21,050 nt of DNA, taken from NCBI GenBank assembly GCA_003024985.2, contig PXIH01S0000173.1. One strand, given 5' to 3'. The notes under the pieces were generated by a model, which was given only the letters and a program-made list of their open reading frames with translations, ran no database searches and was not told the origin of the DNA. The stretch comes from Euperipatoides rowelli. Its lineage: Eukaryota; Onychophora; Udeonychophora; Euonychophora; Peripatopsidae. Positions 1-8,623 of this stretch are shown piece after piece. Every line of letters begins with the position of its first letter. Position 1 is the stretch's first letter. The translations under genes and the position numbers were made by a program.

Positions 1-1654
1 CTTTTGAAACAGTTTTGATAATTATAATAATTATTGAATTAGAGAGATAAAAAGTCAATTCTCTGTTGACTTTGGAGTGGAAATGGTTAATGCGGACATT
101 TAATTTAAATATGTGCTATGTTCTATTAAATGAATTTCACAAATTTTATATAATGGTTATTTCATTTCACAGAAAGAACAAAAAAATTGTATTCTTATGT
201 TAATGTTATGAAATATTTACAAGTTTTTTTTTTCCTTCTTTACTATTGTTTTTTTATTCATAGATTTTAATTTAATGTTTTTGCATGTACACTGTACAGT
301 GCTTTTTATTTTGAAATTAATTTTCCTGTTAAATAATTTTCATAAAATTAATTTGAATTTTCTTACTTGAACTAACTTATGGTTTCAACTGATTTATTTT
401 ATTTCTAAATACTAATGTGATTTGATTTTTTTTTGTGTTACTTGTAATTACATTATTTGCTTGTTTGTGCATATTACTTATTAATGGCTAATTAATAGAT
501 TAATTTATTAACTATGTTTTTTTTTTTTTTTTGGTTTTTTCTTCTTACCTTTTTTGTATGCTTGTCAGCAACTAACAGCATTTTGAGCCTCACTTTAGGA
601 CCGGCGCATGGATTTACTCCTCCCTGAAGAAGATGGTGTCTGCATGGTAACTCTTGAAACCTACCTTTGCAAAGCTGCCACTTATTATTATAATAGTTAG
701 AAAACCAAATTCTCATTTTTTTTTTCACAATACTAATTTCCTAATGAAAAATAAATGGTTGAATAATAAAGAAAAAAATTCAGAAGTGTATATAAGCGAA
801 TGTAACCTTAGCTAATAAGCATTGTGTTTTTTTTTTGAGTTTCCTTATATAAATTAGTCCTTTATTATGGAAAATTAGCGTGTCCTAAGGTAGTTATATT
901 GTAAAGCGATAGTGAATCTGTCTCGTTGATTTTATAATCTTGTGGAATTTACATAGTCCCATTTTGTCTGATTCACCTGATCTTGATTCTCAAATATGTT
1001 CTTTTTCTATGACAATTTTAAATGCTTGGAAAAAGGCGGCCATATTAGTCCAGTTGCAGAACAAAGCTTTAGAAGTTCTCTAGCACAAGGAAAATTTCAT
1101 TATATAGTAACAAGTATTTATGTTTGAACAGTAAGCTCATGTTGGATTCTAATACCTTTCATCTAAAATGGTGGTCATTATTTCAAGTGGACAATACTCA
1201 AATATCTTTCTTTTTTGATCATGACACAGTAGCTACAGTATCCTTCGAGAAGTTTATGAAACTCCTTTCATCTTTCTAGAACTGGTATTATTTTGCATAC
1301 TCTATTAATCCCATTGGAAAAGCTATCATGAATATTAGTTTTAATGGCCTCGCACAAAAAAAAATCCGTAACTTTTCGTTTCTAGGGACAACCTCGCTGG
1401 ACTATAGTCTGTTGTTGTCCGACATATTTGTATTTGTATTTAAAGAGATAAATGATGTCATTTTTGGGAAGGAATTGTTTCAAATTTCTAAACCTTTTGC
1501 AAGTTACTTACCCAAGCGATTCTTTCACTTGTTGGAATGATTTGTCTGACTTTTCTCTCCAAGCTACAAGGTCTTCTGCACCCTTGGACTGCCAAAGGCC
1601 TTCTGCATCTTAGATTGTGTGTTGTACCTTATAGGTAAACAACTGTCAAATCTC
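1..1654. other. Non-coding AT-rich stretch (5' intron of actinin or intergenic)
   Basis: No exon with splice sites and recognisable protein similarity was found on either strand. The stretch is AT-rich with many T runs. A less AT-rich island at about 556-690 looks like a repeat remnant and is listed separately. Near 282-302 there is a short palindromic motif, CACTGTACAGTG. If the actinin gene begins upstream, as its missing first exons suggest, this is intron sequence. Confidence 0.55.
556..690. repeat. Repeat-like island, family not recognised
   Basis: This segment is richer in G and C than its surroundings and ends in a TTATTATTATAATA tract, as the 3' ends of some retroelements do. It contains a CCTGAAGAAG...TTGAAAC motif pair, a pattern seen near the ends of some dispersed eukaryotic repeats. 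I do not recognise the family. Reading frames through it are short and show no known domain. That it is a repeat is inference from composition and the simple-sequence tail. Confidence 0.25.
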
Positions 1655-1657
1655 TAA
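1655..1657. repeat. Left target-site duplication TAA
   Basis: TAA lies directly outside the left GGCCGG end of the element and is matched by TAA outside the right end. A 3-bp TWA duplication is the hallmark of PIF/Harbinger insertions. Confidence 0.55.
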
Positions 1658-2730
1658 GGCCGGTGACACATCGCGGTGCAGCATTTTTGCCGTAAAAAAG
1701 ACACCGATATAGTTTGGTGTCTCTGAGGCTGATTGTTGCAGCACGAAGGATTATGAGATGATTTTACAAGGGTAAATTGACACCCTTTTTCAGATTCAAT
1801 TCCATCCACCACCCCAGTATTTTAACTAAAATATTCCCATTATTAATCAATGTTAATAAAATATTTATTTAATTTTTCTGCATATTAATATTATTATTAA
1901 TAAAATCTTGAATATTACTCATATTATTAATAATAATAAAATTTTTAATTATCCTAACAAAATATACAACTCTTTTTTTTATTTTGCTTACTCGTATTCG
2001 ATAAACAAAATGACACGAATTCATCGTGTTATGATAAAACTGTTTCGATCGTTCCAACTTTATATTTCCATTCTTTATTTCCGTTTAACTTTGATTTCTT
2101 TTAATGGTATAATTTCTTTCAATGAAATAAAGACATCACTAGATTTCGATTGGATGGCTGAATTAAATTTAGAACTAGGTCAAACTTTTGTTAGCTAAGG
2201 GTACTCTCTCTACTCTATGCATCTAAATTTTCAAGCTAATGAATAAATAGTTCGGCTTTTTTTTTTTTTTAAGTTTAATAATTATTCTACTGTAATGTAA
2301 AACTAATGATGTATAGCCTCTTGCGATGGTGATTTAGTTTATTTCTTTAAACTAAATATGCTAAATATTTACTGTTTCTTTTGTCATTGTTTATCCCATA
2401 TCAAAACAAATTTGCAGGGCGAAATAGAAAGGTCTCTTCGAGCAGCAACTAGCATTGTGTTTAGCGCATCAGATTGAAAACAACGTGTTTTAAAAAAAAG
2501 GAGTGTTGATTTCAACGCAAATGCAGTGGAGCCACTGCTAGTCAATGCGACAATTTTCAAAGCAAGCTTTAGAATATTTTCTATCGAAAACCCCTGGAAA
2601 TCTACGTGAACACAGCAAAACCAACACAATTTCAAGTGTAGCATATCCAATTGAAATCTATGTGTTTAAAAAATGTTGGCGGTGCAGCAACGCGACATGC
2701 CACGACACACTGCTGAGTGTGTCACCGGCC
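1658..2730. mobile_element. Non-autonomous Harbinger-like DNA transposon
   Basis: The element is 1073 bp long, begins GGCCGGTGACACA and ends with the exact reverse complement TGTGTCACCGGCC, flanked by TAA on both sides. GGCC-type ends with a 3-bp TAA duplication fit the PIF/Harbinger superfamily. Subterminal hairpins are visible: GACACC/GGTGTC at 1701-1722, and a perfect 8-bp stem with a 4-nt loop at 2704-2723 (GACACACT/AGTGTGTC). A GGTGCAGCA word occurs near both ends (about 1675 and 2679) in direct orientation. The interior is AT-rich. Its longest open frames (1908-2198 on +, 2384-2650 on -) show no transposase or Myb-like motif, so I read it as a deletion derivative moved by a transposase from elsewhere. 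The two termini match exactly over only about 13 bp, so it may be old. The family assignment rests on ends and target duplication alone. Confidence 0.65.
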
Positions 2731-2733
2731 TAA
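2731..2733. repeat. Right target-site duplication TAA
   Basis: Partner of the TAA at 1655-1657, directly after the right CCGGCC terminus. Confidence 0.55.
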
Positions 2734-3481
2734 TGCATCTTGGACTGAGCATTGTGCCCTCCAGGCCAACACACTTGCCTAAAGCTTCTCTATCCTTGGC
2801 TTGAGGGTCTGATATCTTTTAATGTTATTTTTCCTCAACTATATTTAACTTATTTACTCCTTGTCATGTTGCGTTTTTAAAGTCTTTCAGTAATAATAAT
2901 GGAAATAGATAGATTCTAGTGAAGCTTGTCAAAGTTAGAACCTGTTCCTGCATAATTGATTTCACTGAAGGGACTTTAGAATAAAGGTACATTAACCAAA
3001 TGTTTACTCCCTTTTTCTCACAGAAAAGAGAATAAACATTAAGTTAATGTGTTTTTTTAAGGTAGAAGAGATAACTTATCAATCACATTGTACAAACCAA
3101 GACCTTTCTTACAAGAAGCAATTAAACTTACAGTAATTTGAACTAAGGAAAAAATTGGATTATGCGAAGTAAATAATAAGTGTAGAAAGATAAACATTTA
3201 TAGGTTAGCCTGAAAATAAAAGGGGGCAAGGTTTAGTAGACTTTTGTTGAAGCAAAAGTGGACTTATTTGGAGACACAATTTAGAGTACCAGTATGTAAA
3301 ATGTGAAAAAAAAAAAAAAGTTAATTGCAAAATACTGTATATAATGTTAAAGCAGATAAAGAAAACATTGAGACAGTTTTTGTATGCAGTTTTTTTAAAG
3401 ATTGATGTATAATATACAGAAAGCACAAACACACACATATAAAAAGTTAAATTTAAGTATTTTGTATATGGAAAAAAAAAT
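2734..3481. other. Non-coding stretch, nothing recognised
   Basis: AT-rich sequence between the Harbinger-like element and the LINE remnant. The open frame at 3205-3438 on the minus strand is low-complexity (Phe, Tyr, Leu rich), lacks any family motif and is treated as chance. Confidence 0.6.
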
Positions 3482-4556
3482 AAGGCATTTGATAAAGTCC
3501 CTCATGATTTATTAATTGACAAATTATGCACATATGGTGTTAATTCCTTTTTAGTTAATTGGATTAGCTCTTTTTTGAATTCTAGACGTGTATAGATCAG
3601 AGTAATTGACATTTTATCAAGTAAATATTTTTCTGACATCGGTGTACCTCAGGGTGCAGTGATGTCTGTCTTGCTTATCAATTTATGGCAGATATTCAGA
3701 AAATTGACTTGGATGGTATCATAAGTTATGCTGAGGACATTTTGCTATATAAAAGAATTGATACTGTGTATGATATTGAGGTTTTTCAGAATAAAATTAC
3801 TGAGTTAAATGATTGGATGGTGCTAATGGTCTCATGATGAATGTGAAGAAAATTAAATTTATGGTGGTTGGCCGTGATGTATTTATTTGTGAATTTGTAA
3901 TTGATGGTAACATTATTTCCAGAGTGAATTCTCATAAATTTTTGGGTGTTTTAATTGATGACTGTCTTGGTTTTGATCTATATGCTGATATGATAATTTC
4001 AAAGATGAACAGATCTTTTTATATGATTAAAAGTGTATTTTCTTATATTATTGCTTATGTTTTCTCTGTTGGATATAAATTTTATATTCAGCCGAATTTA
4101 GATTTTTATAGTTCTGCATACTTTGTTGTAAATTCCACTTGCAGAGATAGAATATTTCGATGTTTTAGGTCACTGACTAAAAGAATTGTTGGTTATCAAA
4201 AAATGTGTTACAGTGATCTAATTCAAAATCTTAAATAATAATAATATTATTATGGAATACTTTCCCCTGCTCAGAGGAAGATGAGGGGTGATTTAATTTT
4301 TACATTTAAAGAAATGGTTTTAGAGGGTAATATAGATTATTTATTTTTATTGGCTAATCAAACAAAAACTAGGGGTCACCAATGGAAGATTAAAAAAGAA
4401 ATTGTACACATTAACTGTCGTTATTATTTTGTATTGAATAGATCTGTCTGTATGGAATGATTTAAATTCCATACAGACAGATCTTCATTAAATTGTTTTA
4501 AAAATTTTCTTGATAAATTTCTGTTTAATTATGCTGAATTTAGCGATTTGAATTAA
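3482..4556 (+). mobile_element. 5'-truncated, decayed non-LTR retrotransposon (CR1/Jockey group) reverse transcriptase
   Basis: The sequence encodes the C-terminal half of a LINE ORF2 protein, which primes reverse transcription on nicked chromosomal DNA. In order I can read the palm motif KAFDKVPHDLL (3482 on), a GVPQGAV motif near 3640-3665, the catalytic block ISYAEDILLY near 3720-3750, where the usual YADD is YAED, and a thumb section with HKFLGVLIDD near 3930-3962. The C-terminal tail follows with QRKMRGDLIFTFKE, TRGHQWKIKK and WNDLNS, ending at a TAA at 4554-4556. The copy is dead. There is an in-frame stop at 3593-3595, frame changes near 3680-3690, near 3820 and near 4450, an ATA-type expansion after the stop at 4236-4238, and loss of one catalytic Asp. 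The fingers, the endonuclease and ORF1 are absent, as expected for a 5'-truncated insertion. CR1, L2 and Jockey clades share these motifs, so the clade is not resolved. Confidence 0.85.
4440..4484. repeat. Perfect 19-bp hairpin inside the LINE
   Basis: AGATCTGTCTGTATGGAAT (4440-4458) and its exact reverse complement (4466-4484) flank the 7-nt loop GATTTAA. The right arm encodes part of the WNDLNS... tail, while the left arm sits where the reading frame slips, so the palindrome probably arose after insertion by copying one arm from the other. Confidence 0.9.
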
Positions 4557-6539
4557 TTGATCTTTTTTATTTATTTTTTTGTGTTGGTGAAAAAGTTCTA
4601 TTTACTTATCACCACTTTCTTACTAAACTAAACTATTAATGAAGACCACAAAATTAAACTATTAATGAAATTTTTCAAATATTGGCATAGTTAATCACTT
4701 GTACCAGCATCAGAATAACTTACATATTGATATAATTTTTTTTTTTTTTGTAAATAAGTTTTATTACTATTAATAAATTACACCAATAATGGTATTAGAG
4801 GAGGGGAGTATTTTGTTGTTTGTAATAAAGGAACAAATAAAAATCATGAAAGAAAAAAAAAAGCTTGAAACTTGACCAATGCAATTTAGAAAGAATATGT
4901 AATTTGTGTGTGGGTGGGAGGGGCGGTGCATAAACCTTTATGCCATTATTAGTTCAGAATACAAATTGTTTAAATCTTTTATTTATAAATTATGTTTCAA
5001 TACCCATCTAAATAATTATTCACTTCAATAAATCTTAATATAATTGACTTACATTTCAATAGTAATGATCCAGTAAGCACAATAAAAAATAAGCAAGGGG
5101 GGAAAAAAAGAGTTCCAACAATTATAGGCGTTGATCAAAGGTAACCAAGCAAATAATAAAGTGACATGACATATCTTAGAACATTTCCATATTTCTCACC
5201 TGATCTTAAAGAAAGAGGAAATGTAAATATGTTTTCAAGCTTTATTTATTACCATGTACAGTACATGGTAATAAATAAAGCTTGAAAACTAAGTTTAATT
5301 AGAGTAATAAACAACTTTCTAATAAAATATAATGCAATGTTTAGCTAGCTTTATACGCATATCGTTAATATGTAAACCAATCAGAAAACAGATTGGGCAA
5401 TCAATATATTCTATAGGTATAGATATTTAAATATTGTTAAATGTTCACTCACAAAAGATCCAAAGTATAATAAAGTGTAAAAAATAAAATGGGAATGGTG
5501 TGTGTGTGTGTGTGGGGGGGGGGGTACTCAACACCTGCATTTCTGATTTAATAAAAATTGATATTAGAAATATAAGAATACTGTGTAATATTCAGTCAGC
5601 TATATAGTATAAAATGTAAGAATATAACATAGTAGGCTGGCTACACGTTGAGATATATTGATACTTTTCATTTATTGTCATCATACTGTATATTAAATTG
5701 TTTAACACTTTCACTTTGGAAATACTGTAGTTGCAAGAAAAAATAGTTTATTTCTGTGGCCATAATATGATAGTCACCATATCTATCATCCAAACCGCCC
5801 ACTCACTATCATCCTATGAACAAATCATGTAAAAGTTGACAGGAAGTAATCTTCAAACTATGAAGCACAGTCATGAAGTTAGCTTCTGCCATCATAAGTT
5901 CATAATTGGTTGAGTGGTTCCCCCCAACTCCCCTTTATCGCTATTATCAGCGTGTTTTCAAAGGCTCCCAAATTTTTTTTATTTAGCCTATTGTATCTTT
6001 GATTGAATGGGAAGAATAATAATAAAAGTTATCCGTGGAAGCAAAGAAAGCAATGCTGATATGTCCCTGAGTTCTTAGGGCCTTGAATTTATCAAACAAA
6101 ACAATTTAAAATCGGTTTTCTTTTTTATTCCAAAGTGTTAAGCTATGTTATACCCCATTATTTATTATTCTAATTTTGGAAGTAAGTTTATAAGCAAAGC
6201 CGCAAACAAAAGAATATACCGGAAACGGAACATGAAACTATTGGACTTCCTTGCCCTTAGGTTAATGTCGATACAAATGCAACAAAATTAAAAATGAATT
6301 ACAGTATATACATTTTTTTTTTTTTAATTTTCAGGGTAAAGTGCGATCAGCTTAGAGGGCCTCCAACAAAGTTTGGTGATCAGGGCCTGTAAGCAAAACT
6401 TTAGACTTAGAGGGCTGCCAACAAAATTTTACTTACAGTTTCTGAGCAATAAAGTTCCGCTACTAAATACATTATTAACGTTTATTTAAAGTTTTGCACA
6501 ATAAAACCATATTTTTATACGTTGAATTAAGTCTCATCA
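4557..6539. other. Non-coding stretch with simple repeats
   Basis: No exon or gene recognised on either strand. It holds a (TG)n tract running into a G run at about 5498-5524, a perfect palindrome at 5231-5289, and a partial duplication of the word CTTAGAGGGC..CCAACAAA at about 6350 and 6407 (roughly 57 bp apart). Otherwise it is AT-rich intron-like DNA. Confidence 0.6.
5231..5289. repeat. Perfect 59-bp palindrome (29-bp arms, 1-nt centre)
   Basis: Positions 5231-5259 begin GTTTTCAAGCTTTATTTATT and are repeated as the exact reverse complement at 5261-5289 around a single central A at 5260. The next flanking pair (5230 T, 5290 T) does not match, so the symmetry ends abruptly. There is no mismatch in 29 pairs. 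Near-zero spacer and perfect identity suggest a recent origin by strand switching in replication, or an assembly fold-back artefact. No transposon end features are visible. Confidence 0.95.
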
Positions 6540-6712
6540 TCATCGGATGCATTCTCCGAGGCAAAGGTTTGCACTCATGGATTGCCAAAGATTTTGATCT
6601 TTAGCTCTTCTTTTTAATACTGATAATTGTCCAATGCTAACCCAGTCCTTAAGGTTATCCAGCCATTCTCTTCTGAAATGCAGATAATCGCAAGACATGC
6701 CCTGCCTGACTT
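6540..6712 (-). mobile_element. 3' terminal fragment of a second LINE (probably RTE-like), minus strand
   Basis: Read on the minus strand, one open frame gives a LINE ORF2 C-terminus: FRREWLDNLKDW, then QLSVLKRRAKDQNLWQSMSA, ending at a TGA at 6540-6542. The pattern Trp-(Leu/Met)-Asp-Asn-(Leu/Ile)-Lys-(Asp/Glu)-Trp followed by about 20 residues and an A-x-D-x-x-x-W motif is typical of the end of non-LTR reverse transcriptases. The end GATGATGATGA is a short trinucleotide tail, a feature known from RTE-clade elements, which is why I suggest that clade. About 55 codons survive without a stop. The rest of the element is missing, as expected for a strongly 5'-truncated copy. It is on the opposite strand to the CR1-like copy and is a separate insertion. 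Confidence 0.65.
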
Positions 6713-6894
6713 GATTTAAGAATAGATGAATTTAAAAATACATCTTTTTGCTAAAAATTTAAATTGTATTAAAAAAAATCATATATTCACAAACTATAAT
6801 TAACCCATTTGATTCTGCAAATTAATGCTGGAATTAAAAAAATGTTAGCCAGACTAAACTGTACAGAGTTTAATCTTTTTCATTTATTGGTCTT
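6713..6894. other. Short AT-rich non-coding stretch
   Basis: Nothing recognised between the LINE fragment and the direct repeat. Confidence 0.5.
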
Positions 6895-7172
6895 TTTAAT
6901 TTACATGCATTTTCAGAGCACAAAGAAAGAGGAAAGAATTATCAGTGAGTTACCATACAAGTGATACGCTGATTAAATTCAAGTAACTTTCCATGTGCAG
7001 TATTAAGCAAAGTGAGCATTTACGGATTTAATTTACGGGTATTTTCAAAGCATGAAGAAAGAGAAAAGATTTATCAGCGACTTACGATACAAACGATACT
7101 CTGATTAAATTTATTTGTGATAAAAGTGTCGACGTATGGCACCAAACAATGTGAGTATTTACTGTACGTGTC
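6895..7172. repeat. Two-copy direct tandem repeat, ~132-bp unit
   Basis: The unit starting TTTAATTTAC at 6895 recurs at 7027. Both copies carry the block TTTTCA(G/A)AGCA, then AAGAAAGAG, TTATCAG(T/C)GA, TACGATAC-like words and CTGATTAAATT, and then a diverged GTGAG(C/T)ATTTAC tail. The first ~90 bp of each unit match at roughly four positions in five, the tails less. The duplication is moderately old. No reading frame is conserved between the copies, so I see no coding role. Confidence 0.75.
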
Positions 7173-8356
7173 TGACAAAGCGCTGGTTTTCAGCTTCTGT
7201 CATATTTATTAGCATAATATTTTAATCCTTTCACCAAGAGAAGTGCAAATTTGTGCTTCCATGCTTTTCATAGAATTTTCCGAGAGTTTTTACTATATCT
7301 TGAAGTGAAGCTAATCAATGCAAATGTACCGATCTAAGGTATTTTTGTCTTTATGAAAAATGCAAATCAACATTGAAAAAAAAAAACTGAGTCAAATCCA
7401 TTATTATCAGTAGTAAGACATAGAAATTAACGACTTAGTATTTATGTCCTCTGCTTTTTTTTTCTCAATTAGAAGTTGCCATCAGCGTTGATGTTACACA
7501 TTTTATTTGAGGGGGGGGGGTGATTTTGTCTTTAATATACCCATGAAAGGGTTCAAAGACCAATGACAAAATATCCTCTTATAAAAAATAGAACATTAAT
7601 GCTCTGAAACAAACTTCTCTTATTTGATTAATTTTAACATTTTTAGTTAATTTAATCCTTTTTCAGTCTTAAAATGTCGGGCAAAAAAAAAAAATCCTAC
7701 TTTTCCGTGACCATAAATCAGTCATGTCATTCAATAATACATTTTGTACAAATTCCATTGAGCTGATAGTGAAAAAAAGTTTAAAGTATAAAGTGCAGTC
7801 GTAAAAGTTGTGTCCACAATTCATTAATCTCATAATGGAATAGTCCATTTTGGCACACTTTAAAAATTCTGTAATGAGAATAAAATTTCTCCGAGAATGA
7901 TTTGTGATGTCCATTTTTTCCAATTTTTTCATTTTTTTTAATAATCAAGAAGGGGACTGATGTGCAAACATGTGTGGGGAGAGTGCTTTGCTATCTTATT
8001 GTTCCCCGCCAATGCACATCTGTATATTTAAAAAGTATGTTTTCCACAATATATGGGTAAATTATAAAATAATCCACCCGTTTCAAATCAATTTCTATGC
8101 TAGAACTTATGATTTCTGGCAAGACTAAAGGAACAGTTTTATTATGTATTTTCTGGCCATTCTGGTGCAGTAAGGAGTTAGATAAAACATTTAATGTCTA
8201 GACTATATAAAAAAAGTTTTCTTTATTTCACATTTTAAAATACAAAAGAATGCACTCTTACACTTTTAAAACAACATTTGTGGCAGTTTTGCTTTTGGTA
8301 TGGTGTTCAGAGGAACCTTATAAACTAATTATGTTTTGATTTCCTTCCTCTTTTAG
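7173..8356. other. Intron sequence upstream of the alternative exons
   Basis: AT-rich, without recognisable exon, including a G run near 7511-7520 and an inverted pair GATGTGCA/TGCACATC near 7967 and 8013. The open frame at 7669-7932 (-) lacks any family signature. The last 15 bases form a strong pyrimidine tract, TTTCCTTCCTCTTTTAG, that serves as the acceptor for the exon at 8357. Confidence 0.6.
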
Positions 8357-8442
8357 ATATCATTGGTACTCCAAAGCCCGATGAGAAGGCTATCATGACA
8401 TATGTGTCGAGCTACTATCATGCCTTCCAAGGTGCCCACCAG
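8357..8442 (+). CDS. ACTN: Alpha-actinin, alternative CH2-domain exon a (mutually exclusive pair)
   Basis: This 86-nt exon encodes the C-terminal segment of the second calponin-homology domain of alpha-actinin, the antiparallel homodimer that cross-links F-actin in Z-discs, stress fibres and adhesions. The codons give (D)IIGTPKPDEKAIMTYVSS then YYHAFQGAHQ, a near match to the TPKPDE(R/K)AIMTYVS..YHAF.GA block present in all animal actinins. The acceptor is TTTCCTTCCTCTTTTAG at 8356. The first two bases, AT, complete a codon begun in the previous exon, so entry is after base one of a codon. The exon ends at CAG|GTAAAG, phase 0, and joins in frame to [10 protein letters not shown] at 18064. Ninety-five nt downstream lies a second version of the same segment with identical length and phases. 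Vertebrate ACTN genes are known to have an alternative exon 8 at this position. In Drosophila, isoforms also differ between the actin-binding domain and the rod. Earlier exons lie outside the window. Calling it one of a mutually exclusive pair is inference. Confidence 0.96.
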
Positions 8443-8537
8443 GTAAAGCTGACAACTCTCTGTCGTAGGCTAGTATATATCCTTAACATTGATTGTGGTT
8501 CTTTTTTTTTTCTTTTTCCATGCTGCATGCTAAACAG
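8443..8537 (+). promoter_or_regulatory. ACTN: 95-nt intron separating the exclusive exons, with splice signals
   Basis: The intron starts GTAAAG, carries a strong pyrimidine tract at about 8500-8519 and ends GCTAAACAG. A plausible branch site TTAAC has its adenosine at 8486, about 43 nt from the donor and 51 nt from the acceptor. A donor-to-branch distance this short can hinder spliceosome assembly and so prevent joining of the two exons, as known for vertebrate tropomyosin exclusive exons. No alternative AG lies between the pyrimidine tract and the acceptor. Branch placement is inferred. Confidence 0.5.
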
Positions 8538-8623
8538 AAATTGTCCAGACAGCCATGCCAGATGAACGTTCCATCATGACTTACGTCTCCTCCTATTATC
8601 ACGCGTTCTCCGGGGCTCAGCAG
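8538..8623 (+). CDS. ACTN: Alpha-actinin, alternative CH2-domain exon b (mutually exclusive pair)
   Basis: Also 86 nt, this exon supplies an alternative version of the same CH2 C-terminal segment: (E)[18 protein letters not shown] then [10 protein letters not shown]. It shares 20 of 28 complete codons' residues with the exon at 8357, all eleven of [11 protein letters not shown] among them. Differences cluster at the N-terminal side (GTPKP versus QTAMP, KA versus RS) and at the end (FQGAHQ versus FSGAQQ). The acceptor is AACAG at 8537 with the pyrimidine tract about 17 nt upstream. The donor is CAG|GTAGAG, phase 0. Both alternative donors are weaker than the GTAAGT after the exon at 18156, which fits regulated use. 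Eight of the ten degenerate codons in the shared core differ between the copies, including an AGC/TCC serine switch, so the duplication is old and the protein is under selection. Either exon may serve muscle or non-muscle cells; the sequence does not say which. Confidence 0.95.

Larger units (their letters stand above)
1566..2810. repeat. Degenerate tandem unit interrupted by the Harbinger-like insertion
   Basis: Words such as CTGCACCCTTGGACTG (about 1577), CTGCATCTTAGATTG (about 1602) and ATGCATCTTGGACTGAG (about 2734) recur on both sides of the 1658-2730 element. They suggest a short degenerate repeat into which the transposon inserted. The similarity is short, so this is tentative. Confidence 0.3.

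Noticed and set aside
595-660. Hammerhead-ribozyme-like words CTGAAGA and GAAAC
   Set aside because: The bases between them do not form a convincing stem II, and the other core pairings are not visible, so this is probably coincidence.
492-728. 78-codon minus-strand open frame
   Set aside because: Poly-Lys and low complexity at both ends from A/T runs, no domain, and it overlaps the repeat-like island.
875-945. CTAAGGTAG...CTGTCTC resembling mitochondrial large-subunit rRNA words
   Set aside because: Only short words match and the surrounding conserved rRNA blocks are missing, so a nuclear mitochondrial copy is not supported.
1328-1540. 70-codon plus-strand open frame
   Set aside because: Hydrophobic, Phe-rich translation typical of AT-rich chance frames, with no splice context or domain.
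1908-2198. 96-codon frame inside the Harbinger-like element as a transposase
   Set aside because: No DDE or helix-turn-helix motif. Asn, Ile and Phe rich composition suggests chance in AT-rich DNA.
2384-2650. 88-codon minus-strand frame inside the Harbinger-like element
   Set aside because: No recognisable motif. It probably reflects the slightly higher GC of the element's right side.
7669-7932. 87-codon minus-strand frame
   Set aside because: No domain, no splice context consistent with a gene, and it lies in the actinin intron.
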